The notes below the pieces were generated by a model. It was not told where the DNA came from. It was given only the letters and a program-made list of their open reading frames with translations, and did no database searches. A DNA stretch of 64,000 bases from Amycolatopsis thermophila (GTDB lineage: Bacteria > Actinomycetota > Actinomycetes > Mycobacteriales > Pseudonocardiaceae). How positions within the stretch are numbered: position 1 is the stretch's first letter; every line of letters starts with the position of its first letter. A program made the position numbers and the translations under genes. This document shows positions 43,539 to 52,354 of this stretch, in pieces. Location: assembly GCF_030814215.1 (NCBI RefSeq), contig NZ_JAUSUT010000001.1, positions 4,278,001-4,342,000 of the forward strand, given 5' to 3'.

Positions 43539-45647
43539 TCAGGCCGGGACGGAGGCCACGCCCGGCGCCAGGAACGGCTTTCCGGTCACCTTCGCCGACA
43601 CACCCGTCCGGTCCAGGTACGGCGTGATGCCGCCCAGCCAGAACGGCCAGCCCGCGCCCAGGATCAGGCACAGGTCGATGTCCTGGGGCTGCGCGACCAC
43701 GCCCTCGTCGAGCATGATCCGGATCTCCTCGGCGATCGCGGCCAGCGCCCGCTCCCGCAGCTCCTCCGCGGTGGAGGGCTTGTCGCCCTGCTGCCACAGC
43801 GCGGCGACCTCGGGGTCGACCGTCGCGTTGCCCTTGTCGTCCCACTGCCACACCGCGGTCTTGCCCGACGCGACGAACTTCTTGAGGTTCTCGCTCACCG
43901 CGAAGCGGTCCGGGAACGCGGCGTGCAGCGTCTCGCCGACGTGCAGGGCGATCGCCGGGCCGACCAGCTGCATCAGCGTCAGCGGCGACATCGGCAGGCC
44001 CAGTGGCTCCAGCGCGCGGTCGGCGACGTCGAACGGGGTGCCCTCGTCGACGGCCGTCAGCACCTCACCGAGGAAGCGCAGCAGCAACCGGTTCACCACG
44101 AACGCCGGGGCGTCCTTCACCAGCACGCTGGACTTCTTGAGCTGCTTGCCCACCGCGAACGCCGTCGCCAGCGCCGCGTCGTCGGTCTTCTCGCCGCGCA
44201 CGATCTCCAGCAGCGGCAGCACGGCCACCGGGTTGAAGAAGTGGAACCCGACGACCCGCTCCGGGTGCCGCAGCTTCGAGGCCATCTCCGACACCGACAG
44301 CGACGAGGTGTTGGTCGCGAGGATCGCCTCGGGCTTGACGTGGTTCTCCAGGTCGCCGAAGACCTGCTGCTTGACGCCCATCTCCTCGAACACGGCTTCG
44401 ATCACGAAGTCCGCGTCCGCGAAGGCGGCCTTGTCCAGCGACCCGCTCACCAATGCCTTGAGCCGGTTCGCCTCGTCCGGCGAAATCCGCTTCTTGCCCA
44501 GCAGCTTGTCGATCTCACCGTGCGCAGAGGACACGCCCTTGTCGACGCGCGCCTGGTCCACATCGGTCAGCACCACGGGGACCTTCAGGCGCCGCACGAA
44601 CAGCAGCGCCAGCTGGCTCGCCATCAGGCCCGCGCCGACCACGCCGACCTTGGTCACCTTGCGCGCCAGCGACTTGTCCGGCGCGCCGGCCGGCCGCTTG
44701 GCCCGCTTGTTGACCAGGTTGAACGAGTACAGCCCGGCGCGCAGCGTGTCGTCCATCAGCAGCTCGGCCAGCGCCTGGGTCTCGGCCGCGTACCCGGCGT
44801 CGAGGTCGTTCGCGCGGGCCAGTTCCAGCAGCTCGACGGCCTTGGTCGCGCCCGGCGAAGCGCCCTTGGTCTTGCCGTCCACGATGGCCTTGGCGCGGGC
44901 GATCGCGGCGTCCCAGCCGGCACCGCGGTCGATCTCGCGGCGGGCGGGGGACACCTCGCCCTTGACCACTTTGGACAACCACAGCAGCGACTGCTCGAGG
45001 AAGTCCGCGCTGCCCAGCAGCTCGTCGGCGATGCCGAGTTCGGCGGCCTGCGCCGGCTTGAGCATCTTGTTCTGGTTCAGCGCGTTCTCGACGATCACGG
45101 TGACCGCGGCGTCCGGCCCGATCAGGTTCGGCAGCAGTTGGGTGCCGCCCCAGCCGGGGAACAGGCCGAGGAACACCTCGGGGAACGAGATCGCGGCCGC
45201 CGACTCCGACAGCGTGCGGTAGTGGCAGGACAGCGCCAGTTCGAGCCCGCCGCCCATCACCGCGCCGTTGACGAACGCGAAGGTCGGGATCGTCGAATCG
45301 GTGAGACGGCGGAACACCGCGTGGCCGGTTTCGGCGATCTCGTGGGCCAGGTTCGGGTCGCTGATCGCCTCGACGCCGGAGAGGTCCGCGCCGACCGCGA
45401 AGATGAACGGCTTGCCGGTGACCGCGATGGCGGCCGGCTCCGCGGCGAACGCCTCGTCGAGCGCGGCGTCGAGACTCACCAGGCCCTGCGGGCCGAACGT
45501 GGACGGGCGGGTGTGGTCGTGCCCGTTGTCCAAGGTGATCAGCGCGACCTGCTCGTCCAGGCCCGGTACCCTGATCAGGCGCGTGGTGGCACGGGTGACG
45601 ACCTCGTCCGGGAACGCGGCCTTGGCCTGCTCAGCCGTGAACGTCAC
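43539..45647 (-). CDS. fadB: Multifunctional 3-hydroxyacyl-CoA dehydrogenase/enoyl-CoA hydratase
   Basis: A 702 aa fusion enzyme of fatty acid beta-oxidation. The N-terminal crotonase domain contains GGGLELALSCHY and FPGWGGTQLLP; the NAD domain starts with VGVVGAGLMASQLALLF; the C-terminal domain carries VKDAPAFVVNRLL with the catalytic region and GLPMSPLTLMQLVG. It hydrates enoyl-CoA and oxidises the product to 3-ketoacyl-CoA. Its ATG overlaps the fadA stop by four bases (ATGA), so it is coupled to the thiolase, as in mycobacterial FadB/FadA pairs. Confidence 0.95.
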   Translation of the reverse strand: MTFTAEQAKAAFPDEVVTRATTRLIRVPGLDEQVALITLDNGHDHTRPSTFGPQGLVSLDAALDEAFAAEPAAIAVTGKPFIFAVGADLSGVEAISDPNLAHEIAETGHAVFRRLTDSTIPTFAFVNGAVMGGGLELALSCHYRTLSESAAAISFPEVFLGLFPGWGGTQLLPNLIGPDAAVTVIVENALNQNKMLKPAQAAELGIADELLGSADFLEQSLLWLSKVVKGEVSPARREIDRGAGWDAAIARAKAIVDGKTKGASPGATKAVELLELARANDLDAGYAAETQALAELLMDDTLRAGLYSFNLVNKRAKRPAGAPDKSLARKVTKVGVVGAGLMASQLALLFVRRLKVPVVLTDVDQARVDKGVSSAHGEIDKLLGKKRISPDEANRLKALVSGSLDKAAFADADFVIEAVFEEMGVKQQVFGDLENHVKPEAILATNTSSLSVSEMASKLRHPERVVGFHFFNPVAVLPLLEIVRGEKTDDAALATAFAVGKQLKKSSVLVKDAPAFVVNRLLLRFLGEVLTAVDEGTPFDVADRALEPLGLPMSPLTLMQLVGPAIALHVGETLHAAFPDRFAVSENLKKFVASGKTAVWQWDDKGNATVDPEVAALWQQGDKPSTAEELRERALAAIAEEIRIMLDEGVVAQPQDIDLCLILGAGWPFWLGGITPYLDRTGVSAKVTGKPFLAPGVASVPA

Positions 45648-46870
45648 TTGTCACTCCCGTCGTAGGCAGGGTTCTCCCAGATCACGGTGCCGCCCATGCC
45701 GAGGCCGATGCACATCGTGGTGATGCCGTAGCGCACCTCGGGGTGCTCGGCGAACTGGCGGGACAGCTGGGTCATCAGGCGGACGCCGGAGGAGGCCAGC
45801 GGGTGGCCGCAGGCGATCGCGCCGCCCCACGGGTTGACGCGCGGGTCGGTCTGCTCGATGCCGAAGTGGTCGAGGTAGGCCAGCACCTGCACGGCGAAGG
45901 CCTCGTTGATCTCGAACAGCCCGATGTCCGAGATGGACAGTCCGGTGCGCTTGAGGAGCTTTTCGGTGGCCGGGACCGGGCCGACGCCCATCACCTCGGG
46001 GTCGACGCCGGCGAAGGCGTAGCCGACCATCCGCATCGCGACGGGCAGGCCCAGCTCACGGGCGGTCTCCTCGTCGGCGAGGATCGCGCCGGTCGCGCCG
46101 TCGTTAAGGCCGGCCGCGTTGCCCGCGGTCACCCGGCCGTGCGGGCGGAACGGGGTCTTGAGGTTGGCCAGGGTTTCGACGGTGGTGCCCGGGCGGGGCG
46201 GCTCGTCCTCGGTGGCCAGGCCCCAGCCGAGCTCGGAGCGGATCGCGACCGGCACGAGCTCCGGGCCGATCTTGCCGGCCTTGACGGCGTCGGCGAAGCG
46301 TTCCTGGCTCTGCGCGGCGTACTCGTCGGCGCGGCGCTTGGTGATCGCGGGGAAGCGGTCGTGCAGGTTTTCGGCGGTCTGGCCCATGACGAGGGCCGAC
46401 GGGTCGACGAGCTTGTCGGCGACGATGCGCGGGTTGGGGTCGACGCCCTCGCCCATCGGGTGGCGGCCCATGTGCTCGACGCCGCCCGCGATGGCGATGT
46501 CGTAGGCGCCGAAGCCGATCCCGCCGGCGACCGTGGTGACGGCGGTCATCGCGCCGGCGCACATGCGGTCGATGGCGTAGCCCGGGACCGAGCGCGGCAG
46601 GCCGGCGAGGAGGGCGGCCGTGCGGCCGATCGTCAGGCCCTGGTCGCCGGTCTGGGTCGTGGCGGCGATGGCGACGTCGTCCACCCGCTCCGGCGGCAGT
46701 TCCGGGTGCCGGCGCAGCAGTTCGCGGATGACCTTGACGACGAGGTCGTCGGCCCTGGTGTTGGCGTAGATGCCCTTGTTACCCGCCTTGCCGAACGGGG
46801 TGCGGACCCCCTCGACGAAGGCCACGGTGCGCACCGCCCGCGCGGTCGGCGCAAGGGGGGTTGCGGCCAC
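45644..46870 (-). CDS. fadA: Acetyl-CoA acyltransferase (3-ketoacyl-CoA thiolase)
   Basis: A 408 aa thiolase. Cys104 in DRMCAGAMTAV is the nucleophile, the His is in AIACGHPLASSG, and the second Cys is in GITTMCIGLGMGG. DDVAIAATTQTGDQGLTIGR and EINEAFAVQVLAYLDHFG are typical. It cleaves 3-ketoacyl-CoA produced by FadB to acetyl-CoA and a shortened acyl-CoA. It is the first gene of a two-gene operon. Copy B of the structured repeat begins 116 bp upstream of its start. Confidence 0.95.
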   Translation of the reverse strand: MAATPLAPTARAVRTVAFVEGVRTPFGKAGNKGIYANTRADDLVVKVIRELLRRHPELPPERVDDVAIAATTQTGDQGLTIGRTAALLAGLPRSVPGYAIDRMCAGAMTAVTTVAGGIGFGAYDIAIAGGVEHMGRHPMGEGVDPNPRIVADKLVDPSALVMGQTAENLHDRFPAITKRRADEYAAQSQERFADAVKAGKIGPELVPVAIRSELGWGLATEDEPPRPGTTVETLANLKTPFRPHGRVTAGNAAGLNDGATGAILADEETARELGLPVAMRMVGYAFAGVDPEVMGVGPVPATEKLLKRTGLSISDIGLFEINEAFAVQVLAYLDHFGIEQTDPRVNPWGGAIACGHPLASSGVRLMTQLSRQFAEHPEVRYGITTMCIGLGMGGTVIWENPAYDGSDK

Positions 46871-46985
46871 GATGTGCTCCTCTGTCAGTTCTGGGACGGC
46901 CGGTTACCCGGCAGTACTGACCGCACTCTAGCCCTTGTTACCGGCGGGTAACCCGCCTGGTGGGCGACGCCACCTTTTCGTGTGC

Positions 46986-47469
46986 GCGCGGAAGCGCCCT
47001 GCCCTAAAGAGAGCTGGGTGGTCATCCCGTCGCCTGAGGCCGTCAGATCACTGTGAGCCAGGCCCGCACCCCCGGCACCCGCGCGAGATGACATGCCAAG
47101 CTTGCGGGCCTGGCTCACAGTGATAGGCCTCGATGCAGGCGACGGGATGACCACCCAGCGACCACCTACCCAAGGCGAGCCGACAACGCTCCCCGGTCAT
47201 CCCGGAGCCTGCCCGTCCGGCGAGGACATTCTTTTGATCTTTTTCTCTGGCCTTCGGCCAGGGGCGCCTGCGGCGCTGGGTGGTCGCCTGGGGTGCCGAC
47301 CTCCCCCGCCCCCTCCGGGTGGAGTGTTTTCGGTCGCCGAGCAGGCGTGTCAAGGCGGGAAAGAGTACCTTGACACGCCTGATCGGCGACCAAAGGCGGG
47401 CTGGGGATCGGGGGCGGGGGAGGTCTGGTGACGTCGCACCTCGCCTGGCGTTGCCGGGCTGCCGGGAGG
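46986..47469. repeat. Long structured intergenic repeat, copy B
   Basis: About 484 bp, aligned to copy A at 9848-10330 with only scattered differences outside the loop. The giant inverted repeat has arms 47013-47068 and 47103-47159; the TGGCCTTCGGCCA hairpin follows near 47251; the second stem-loop lies at 47332-47391. The loop between the big arms differs almost completely from copy A, whereas both arms are preserved. This conservation of pairing with a free loop suggests selection on structure or a hairpin-driven mobile element. Confidence 0.85.
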
Positions 47470-47960
47470 GGTGCGGGGAGGTCAGGGGAGTTCGCACCTC
47501 GCTTGGCGTTGCCGGCCGCCGGGAGGTCTGGGGAGGCTGTGTGTCGCCTCGCGTCGCCGGCCGCCTGGGGGTGCGGGGAGGTCGCACCTCGCCTGGCGTT
47601 GCCGGGCTGCCGGGAGGTTTGCGGAGGTCCCCCGTCGCCTGGGGTTGCCGGGCGCTGGGAAGCCTGGTGGGTCCGCCTCGCGTTGCCGGCCGCCTGGGGG
47701 TGCGGGGGAGGTCTGGTGAGGTCGTGCCTCGCCGTGCGTCGCTGGGCGGCGGGAAGTCTTGTGCGCCCGCGCCTCGCCTTGCCGGGCGGCGGGAACTCTT
47801 GTGGGCCCGCCTCGCGTTGCCGGCCGCCGGGAAGTCTGGGAAGGTCGCGTGTCACCCGGCGTGGCCGGCCGCCTGGGGGTCTGGCGAGGTCGCACCTCGC
47901 CGTGCGTTGCCGGCTGCCGCGAGGTCTGGTGAGGTCCCCGGTCGCCTTGTATGGCGGCTT
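47428..47960. repeat. GC-rich tandem tail of the structured repeat, copy B
   Basis: About ten imperfect units of roughly 45-60 bp, each built on TCGCACCTCGCCTGGCGTTG and CCGGGCTGCCGGGAGGTCTGG. Copy A has only about two such units before the sigA terminator, so the tail is variable. Reading frames through it encode repeated R-Q-R-x-A-R-C-D-like peptides but these are repeat artefacts, and no start site or gene is supported. Together with the repeat it fills 46871-48055. Confidence 0.75.
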
Positions 47961-48055
47961 CCGGGTCGGGCTGGGCGGGGGCGGCGTGCTCCGACCGCTC
48001 CGGCTGAGACTCCCGCCCCACCGGGCCACCGCGCCTCACCCGGTCCGCGCCGTGC

Positions 48056-49306
48056 TCAGGCGGTGGCCTGGAGTGCCTCCATCAGCACCGGCGCGGTCAG
48101 CTCGATCTGCCACGGCCGCGCACCGCCCGCGGCCAGCGCCGCGGACACGCCTTCCAGGCTCCGGTCCTCCGGCGGCCGCCAGCAGGTGCGGCGCAACAGG
48201 TCCGGCAGCAGCAGGTTCTCCACGGGCAGCTGGTGGTGCTCCGCGATCCTCGCCAGGCCGGCCCGCGCCGCGGCGAGGCGGGCTGCCGCGTCGGGGTCCT
48301 TGTCGGCCCACCGGTTCGCCGGGGGAGGGCCGTCGTTGGGCTGCGCGGGGTTGGGCAGCTGGTCCCGCGGCAGCTGCCGCGCGGCCTGGAGGTGCCGGAA
48401 CCAGCTCCCGGTGTACCGGCGCTGCACGCGTCCGCCGAACACGGGCAGCGCCTGCAGCTCCGCCACGGTTTTCGGCTCGGCCAGGACCGCGTTGACGATC
48501 GCGCTGTCCGGCAGCACCCGGCTGGGCGCGCGGTCGCGCTTGCGGGCCAGCTCGTCACGGGCCTCCCACAGCGCCCGCACCGCCGCGAGGCCGCGGGCGG
48601 TGCGCACCTTGTGAATCCCGGAAGTGCGGCGCCACGGTTCGGCGCGGGGGGCGGGCTGGGGGGCCGTCCGGACCGCCTCGAACTCCTGCTTCGCCCAGTC
48701 CAGCTTGCCCTGGGCGTCCAGCTCGGCCTCGAGCTTCTCCCGCAACGGGATCAGCAGCTCCACGTCCAACGCCGCGTAGTTCAGCCAGTCCACCGGCAGG
48801 GGCCGCTTCGACCAGTCGGCCGCGCTGTGCCCCTTCTCCAGGTGGTACCCGAGCAACCGCTCGACGAGCGTGCCCAGTGCGACCCGCTCGTACCCCGCCA
48901 GCCGCCCGGCCAGCTCGGTGTCGAACAGGCTCCCGGGGTGCAGATCCAGCTCCGCCAGGCACGGCAGGTCCTGCGAAGCGGCGTGCAGCACCCACTCCTG
49001 CCCGTTCAGCACGTCCTGCAACGGCCCGAGCCTGCCCGCGAGGGCGATCGGGTCCACCAGGACCGTTCCGGAGCCCTCGCGGCGCAACTGCACCAGGTAG
49101 GCCTTGGGCCAGTAGCGGTAGCCGGACGCGCGCTCGGTGTCCACCGCGATCGCACCCGTGCCCGCGGCGAGCCGTTCGCAGGCGCGCGCCAGCGCCGGTT
49201 CGTCCGCCACGACGTCCGGCGTCCCGTCGGCCGGCTCCTTGAGCGTGACCGGGACAGCCGGTTCGCTGGCATCAGGCACTTGATCTGCGGTTTCCACGTC
49301 GGTCAA
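48056..49306 (-). CDS. Ribonuclease D with HRDC domain
   Basis: A 416 aa DEDD-family 3'-5' exonuclease. Motif I is AIAVDTERASGYRYW (D-x-E), motif II LHAASQDLPCLAEL, and motif III YAALDVELLIPLRE. The HRDC domain follows at about 225-310 (ARGLAAVRALWEARDELA). It processes or degrades structured RNA. It corresponds to Rv2681 by position, next to DUF3000 and hemE. The 3' end is followed by the tandem repeat region. Confidence 0.93.
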   Translation of the reverse strand: MTDVETADQVPDASEPAVPVTLKEPADGTPDVVADEPALARACERLAAGTGAIAVDTERASGYRYWPKAYLVQLRREGSGTVLVDPIALAGRLGPLQDVLNGQEWVLHAASQDLPCLAELDLHPGSLFDTELAGRLAGYERVALGTLVERLLGYHLEKGHSAADWSKRPLPVDWLNYAALDVELLIPLREKLEAELDAQGKLDWAKQEFEAVRTAPQPAPRAEPWRRTSGIHKVRTARGLAAVRALWEARDELARKRDRAPSRVLPDSAIVNAVLAEPKTVAELQALPVFGGRVQRRYTGSWFRHLQAARQLPRDQLPNPAQPNDGPPPANRWADKDPDAAARLAAARAGLARIAEHHQLPVENLLLPDLLRRTCWRPPEDRSLEGVSAALAAGGARPWQIELTAPVLMEALQATA

Positions 49307-49366
49307 CCCTACGGGACGGGCGCACCGTCACCGGTACGCCCGTCCGTCGGGATCCTTTTCGTCCGA

Positions 49367-50083
49367 TCAGCGAATGACACCGGCCCGCATCGCCAGCGCC
49401 ACCATCTGCGCCCGGTCACCGGTGCCGAGCTTGCGCCCGATCCGGGACAGGTGCGACTTGACGGTGAGCGCCGAGAGGCTGAGCTCCTCGCCGATCTCCT
49501 TGTTGGACTGGCCGTCGGCGACCAGCTGCAGCACCTCCACCTCGCGCGCGGACAGCTCCCGCGGCGTGTTGTCGGTGCCCGGAACCCGGGTGCCGGTCGC
49601 GAGGACCGGGGCAACACTCGGGTCCGCGTACACTCCACCGTCCAGCACCCGGCGCACCCCGTCGGTCACCACCATGGGCGAGGCCGACTTGAGCAGGTAC
49701 GCCTGGGCACCGGCCTGGAAGGCCGAGCGCACGGCGTACGGGTCGTCGGACGAGGCGAGCACCACGATGCGGGGCCAGCCCTGGCTACGGAGCTCCGTGA
49801 CCAGGTCGATCCCGCTCCCGTCCGGCAGTCCGAGGTCGAGGATGGCCAGGTCGCACGGACCCGTCGCGGTCGCCCGCGCCCTCGCCTCGGCTACCGAGGC
49901 AGCCTCGTGTACGGTGCCCGCACCCATCTGTGCGAGTCGTGCGGCAATCGCCTCCCTCAGCAGCGGGTGGTCGTCGACCACCAGCACGGAAAACAGCTCT
50001 TCCCGCGGATGCGGAACCATGCTCGCCGGCAAAGCACCGGCTGGCGTGGATCTGACGGCCTGCGATAAGCCGACGGCAGCCAC
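49367..50083 (-). CDS. Orphan LuxR/NarL-type response regulator
   Basis: A 238 aa protein; GTG 50083 is chosen because AGGGAGGTAGTGAC lies just upstream. A disordered 30-residue tail precedes the receiver (VLVVDDHPLLREAIAARL; LAILDLGLPDGSG with the Asp; YLLKSASP with the Lys), then an HTH with LSAREVEVLQLVADGQSNKE and LTVKSHLSRIGRKLG. No histidine kinase is nearby. It is conserved at this place in related actinobacteria according to my memory, but its targets are unknown. Confidence 0.9.
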   Translation of the reverse strand: MAAVGLSQAVRSTPAGALPASMVPHPREELFSVLVVDDHPLLREAIAARLAQMGAGTVHEAASVAEARARATATGPCDLAILDLGLPDGSGIDLVTELRSQGWPRIVVLASSDDPYAVRSAFQAGAQAYLLKSASPMVVTDGVRRVLDGGVYADPSVAPVLATGTRVPGTDNTPRELSAREVEVLQLVADGQSNKEIGEELSLSALTVKSHLSRIGRKLGTGDRAQMVALAMRAGVIR

Positions 50084-50623
50084 GTCACTACCTCCCTGGA
50101 GTCGGTCGTGCCCCCCGACCGGCACCGGGTACTTTCGGCCGATCAGCCGCGCCAGCTCTAGACCGAAAGTGGTGTCGTCGAAGGGCGCTCTAGCCGCCGA
50201 TCGCCCTTCGCGGGGGGATCGAACGGGTATCTATCCCGATCGGGTAGTTACTAGCTGGCGTCCGTGTAGCACGATCGGACTAATACACGCCGCGTGGCTA
50301 ACGCATCGCGGAAAGCCAGCGATAACCCCTTTTTGGGGCTGAGCCGCTGCGCGTGCATACCGGCCGTGCATCTGCTCACCCGCGGTCATTTTCGACGGCA
50401 GCCGCTCGGCGTAGTGCCGTCATCAGAACGAGGGAAATGCTCTCTTCGCGCAGCGTATGCGGCCGGAGCCGGACTCCGGAGGGTGTCCGCGGCGAGAGCG
50501 CCGAACCGGCCGACACTCGCGTGAGTGACTCTAACCGGCCGGGTCCGGCCGTCGCGGTGAGGTCTGCGTCACACCCCGCGCGTTGGCGGTGTCCCATGCT
50601 CCGCGGAAGCGGTGCGGCGCCGC
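50084..50623. other. 540 bp spacer upstream of the response regulator
   Basis: A long low-GC leader between the regulator and the convergent DUF3000 gene end. TACCCGATCGGGATA-type palindrome CCCGATCGGG lies at 50235-50244, preceded by a direct CGGGTATCTA. It may contain the promoter and operator. No open reading frame is supported. Confidence 0.4.
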
Positions 50624-51178
50624 TCAGCCGCTGTGCCGGTGCCCGAACATCGACACCCCGACCGGCGGCAGCCCCGCCACGCTCGACATCAGCTGGCAGA
50701 ACGCCTCGCCGTGCGGGTGCAGGTTCGCGTCCGCGGGCGTCCAGGACGCCCGCAGCTCCAGGTCGTCGGTGCGGGCCGGCCCGCTGATGTCGCCGAAGCG
50801 CGCCGACGAGGTTTCGGTGACCGTGCCGCCCAGCGCCGCGAACGGCGCGCCGGAGTTCTCCAGTGCGTCGGTCAGCCACGACCAGCCGACCGCGGGCAGG
50901 AACGGGTCGCTGGCCAGTTCGCGATCGATCTCCGCCCGCACGTAGACGACCACCCGCAGGACCCCGTGCCAGGCCTCCTGACCCTCCGGGTCGTGCAGCA
51001 GCACGAACCGGCCGGTGGCCGTCACGTCCGCGGGGCCGGTCGCGTCACAGCTGAGCGCGTAGGACCAGGGCGCCAGCCGCTGCGGCGCGCGGATCGGCTC
51101 GAGGGTCATCTCCGGCCGGGGCCGGACGGCCTGCAACGCCGCGACAGCTTCACGGAACATCTCGGGCGCATGCGTCAT
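50624..51178 (-). CDS. DUF3000 family protein
   Basis: A 184 aa cytosolic protein; ATG 51178 is chosen, and GTG 51187 is an alternative. It contains [41 protein letters not shown] and SMFGHRHSG at the end. The family (Rv2680 by position) has no known function and sits beside RNase D and hemE. The gene is divergent from hemE across about 96 bp. Confidence 0.88.
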   Translation of the reverse strand: MTHAPEMFREAVAALQAVRPRPEMTLEPIRAPQRLAPWSYALSCDATGPADVTATGRFVLLHDPEGQEAWHGVLRVVVYVRAEIDRELASDPFLPAVGWSWLTDALENSGAPFAALGGTVTETSSARFGDISGPARTDDLELRASWTPADANLHPHGEAFCQLMSSVAGLPPVGVSMFGHRHSG

Positions 51179-51274
51179 CGCGGTCACAGCCCGACTGTAG
51201 GACGGGTACCGGGTGCCGGGCGGCAGACGCGCCGAGGGAAGGCCGGTCGGCGGCGCGTGGCACCATGGTTGGCG

Positions 51275-52354
51275 ATGTCCACTACTGCGCAGTCGCGGCC
51301 GCGAACGGCCCGCCGGGACCTCGCCGGGTCCCCGTTCCTGGCCGCCGCCCGCGGCCGCCGTCCGTCGCGGCTGCCCGTCTGGTTCATGCGCCAGGCCGGC
51401 CGGTCGCTGCCCGAGTACCGCGCGCTGCGCGAGGGCGTGCCGATGCTGACGGCGTGCTTCGACGCGGAGATGATCTCCGAGATCACGCTGCAGCCGGTCC
51501 GCCGTCACGGGGTGGACGCCGCCATCTTCTTCTCCGACATCGTGGTGCCGCTGGTCGCCGCGGGGATCGACGTCGACCTCGTGCCCGGTACCGGCCCCGT
51601 GGTGGCCGATCCGGTGCGCGACGCCGCCGCGGTCGGCCGCGTGCCCGAGCTGGACCCGGCGCGGATCGAGCCGGTGCTGGACGGCGCCCGGCTGCTGGTC
51701 GAGCGGCTCGGCGAGACGCCGTTGATCGGATTCACGGGAGCGCCGTTCACGCTCGCCTCCTACCTCATCGAGGGTGGCCCGAGCCGCACCTACGAGCGCA
51801 CCAAGGCCCTCATGCACTCCGACCCGGCGGTGTGGCACGACCTCGCCGCGCGGCTCGCCGGGATCGCGGCGACCTTCCTGCGCGGGCAGGTCGAGGCCGG
51901 GGCCGACGCGGTGCAGCTGTTCGACTCCTGGGCCGGCGCGCTGACGCTGCGCGAGTACCGCGAGTTCGTGCTGCCGCACTCGGCGCGGGTGCTGGACGCG
52001 GTCGCGGACCTGGACGTGCCACGGATCCACTTCGGCGTCGGCACCGGTGAGATCCTGCCCGCCATGCGCGACGCCGGTGCGGACGTCGTCGGTGTCGACT
52101 GGCGCGTCCCGCTCGACGAGGCCGTGCGGCGGCTCACCGCCCGGGGCGAGCCCGCGCCGGTGGTGCAGGGCAACCTCGACCCGGCGCTGCTGCACGCGTC
52201 CTGGCCGGTGGTCGAGGCCGAGGTGCGGCGCATCGCCGCGGAGGGCCGTGCCGCCGCCGGGCACATCTTCAACCTCGGTCACGGCGTGCTGCCGGGCACC
52301 GATCCCGGCGTGCTGACCCGCGTCGTCGAGCTCGTCCACAGTCTGGAGCCCTGA
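51275..52354 (+). CDS. hemE: Uroporphyrinogen decarboxylase
   Basis: A 359 aa enzyme. [15 protein letters not shown] carries the substrate-binding Arg pair and [16 protein letters not shown] the conserved Asp. [17 protein letters not shown] and [14 protein letters not shown] are further signatures. It converts uroporphyrinogen III to coproporphyrinogen III. Its TGA overlaps the ATG of hemY, and hemQ follows, making a hemE-hemY-hemQ operon of the coproporphyrin-dependent heme pathway. Confidence 0.96.
   Translation: MSTTAQSRPRTARRDLAGSPFLAAARGRRPSRLPVWFMRQAGRSLPEYRALREGVPMLTACFDAEMISEITLQPVRRHGVDAAIFFSDIVVPLVAAGIDVDLVPGTGPVVADPVRDAAAVGRVPELDPARIEPVLDGARLLVERLGETPLIGFTGAPFTLASYLIEGGPSRTYERTKALMHSDPAVWHDLAARLAGIAATFLRGQVEAGADAVQLFDSWAGALTLREYREFVLPHSARVLDAVADLDVPRIHFGVGTGEILPAMRDAGADVVGVDWRVPLDEAVRRLTARGEPAPVVQGNLDPALLHASWPVVEAEVRRIAAEGRAAAGHIFNLGHGVLPGTDPGVLTRVVELVHSLEP

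Noticed and set aside
47166-48039. Pro/Arg-rich frames with repeated peptides in the tandem tail
   Set aside because: Both strands have open frames because of the repeats; peptides follow the DNA unit and lack a start site or domain.
46871-48055. Insertion sequence at the repeat
   Set aside because: No transposase, no terminal inverted repeats at the element ends and no clear target duplication were seen.
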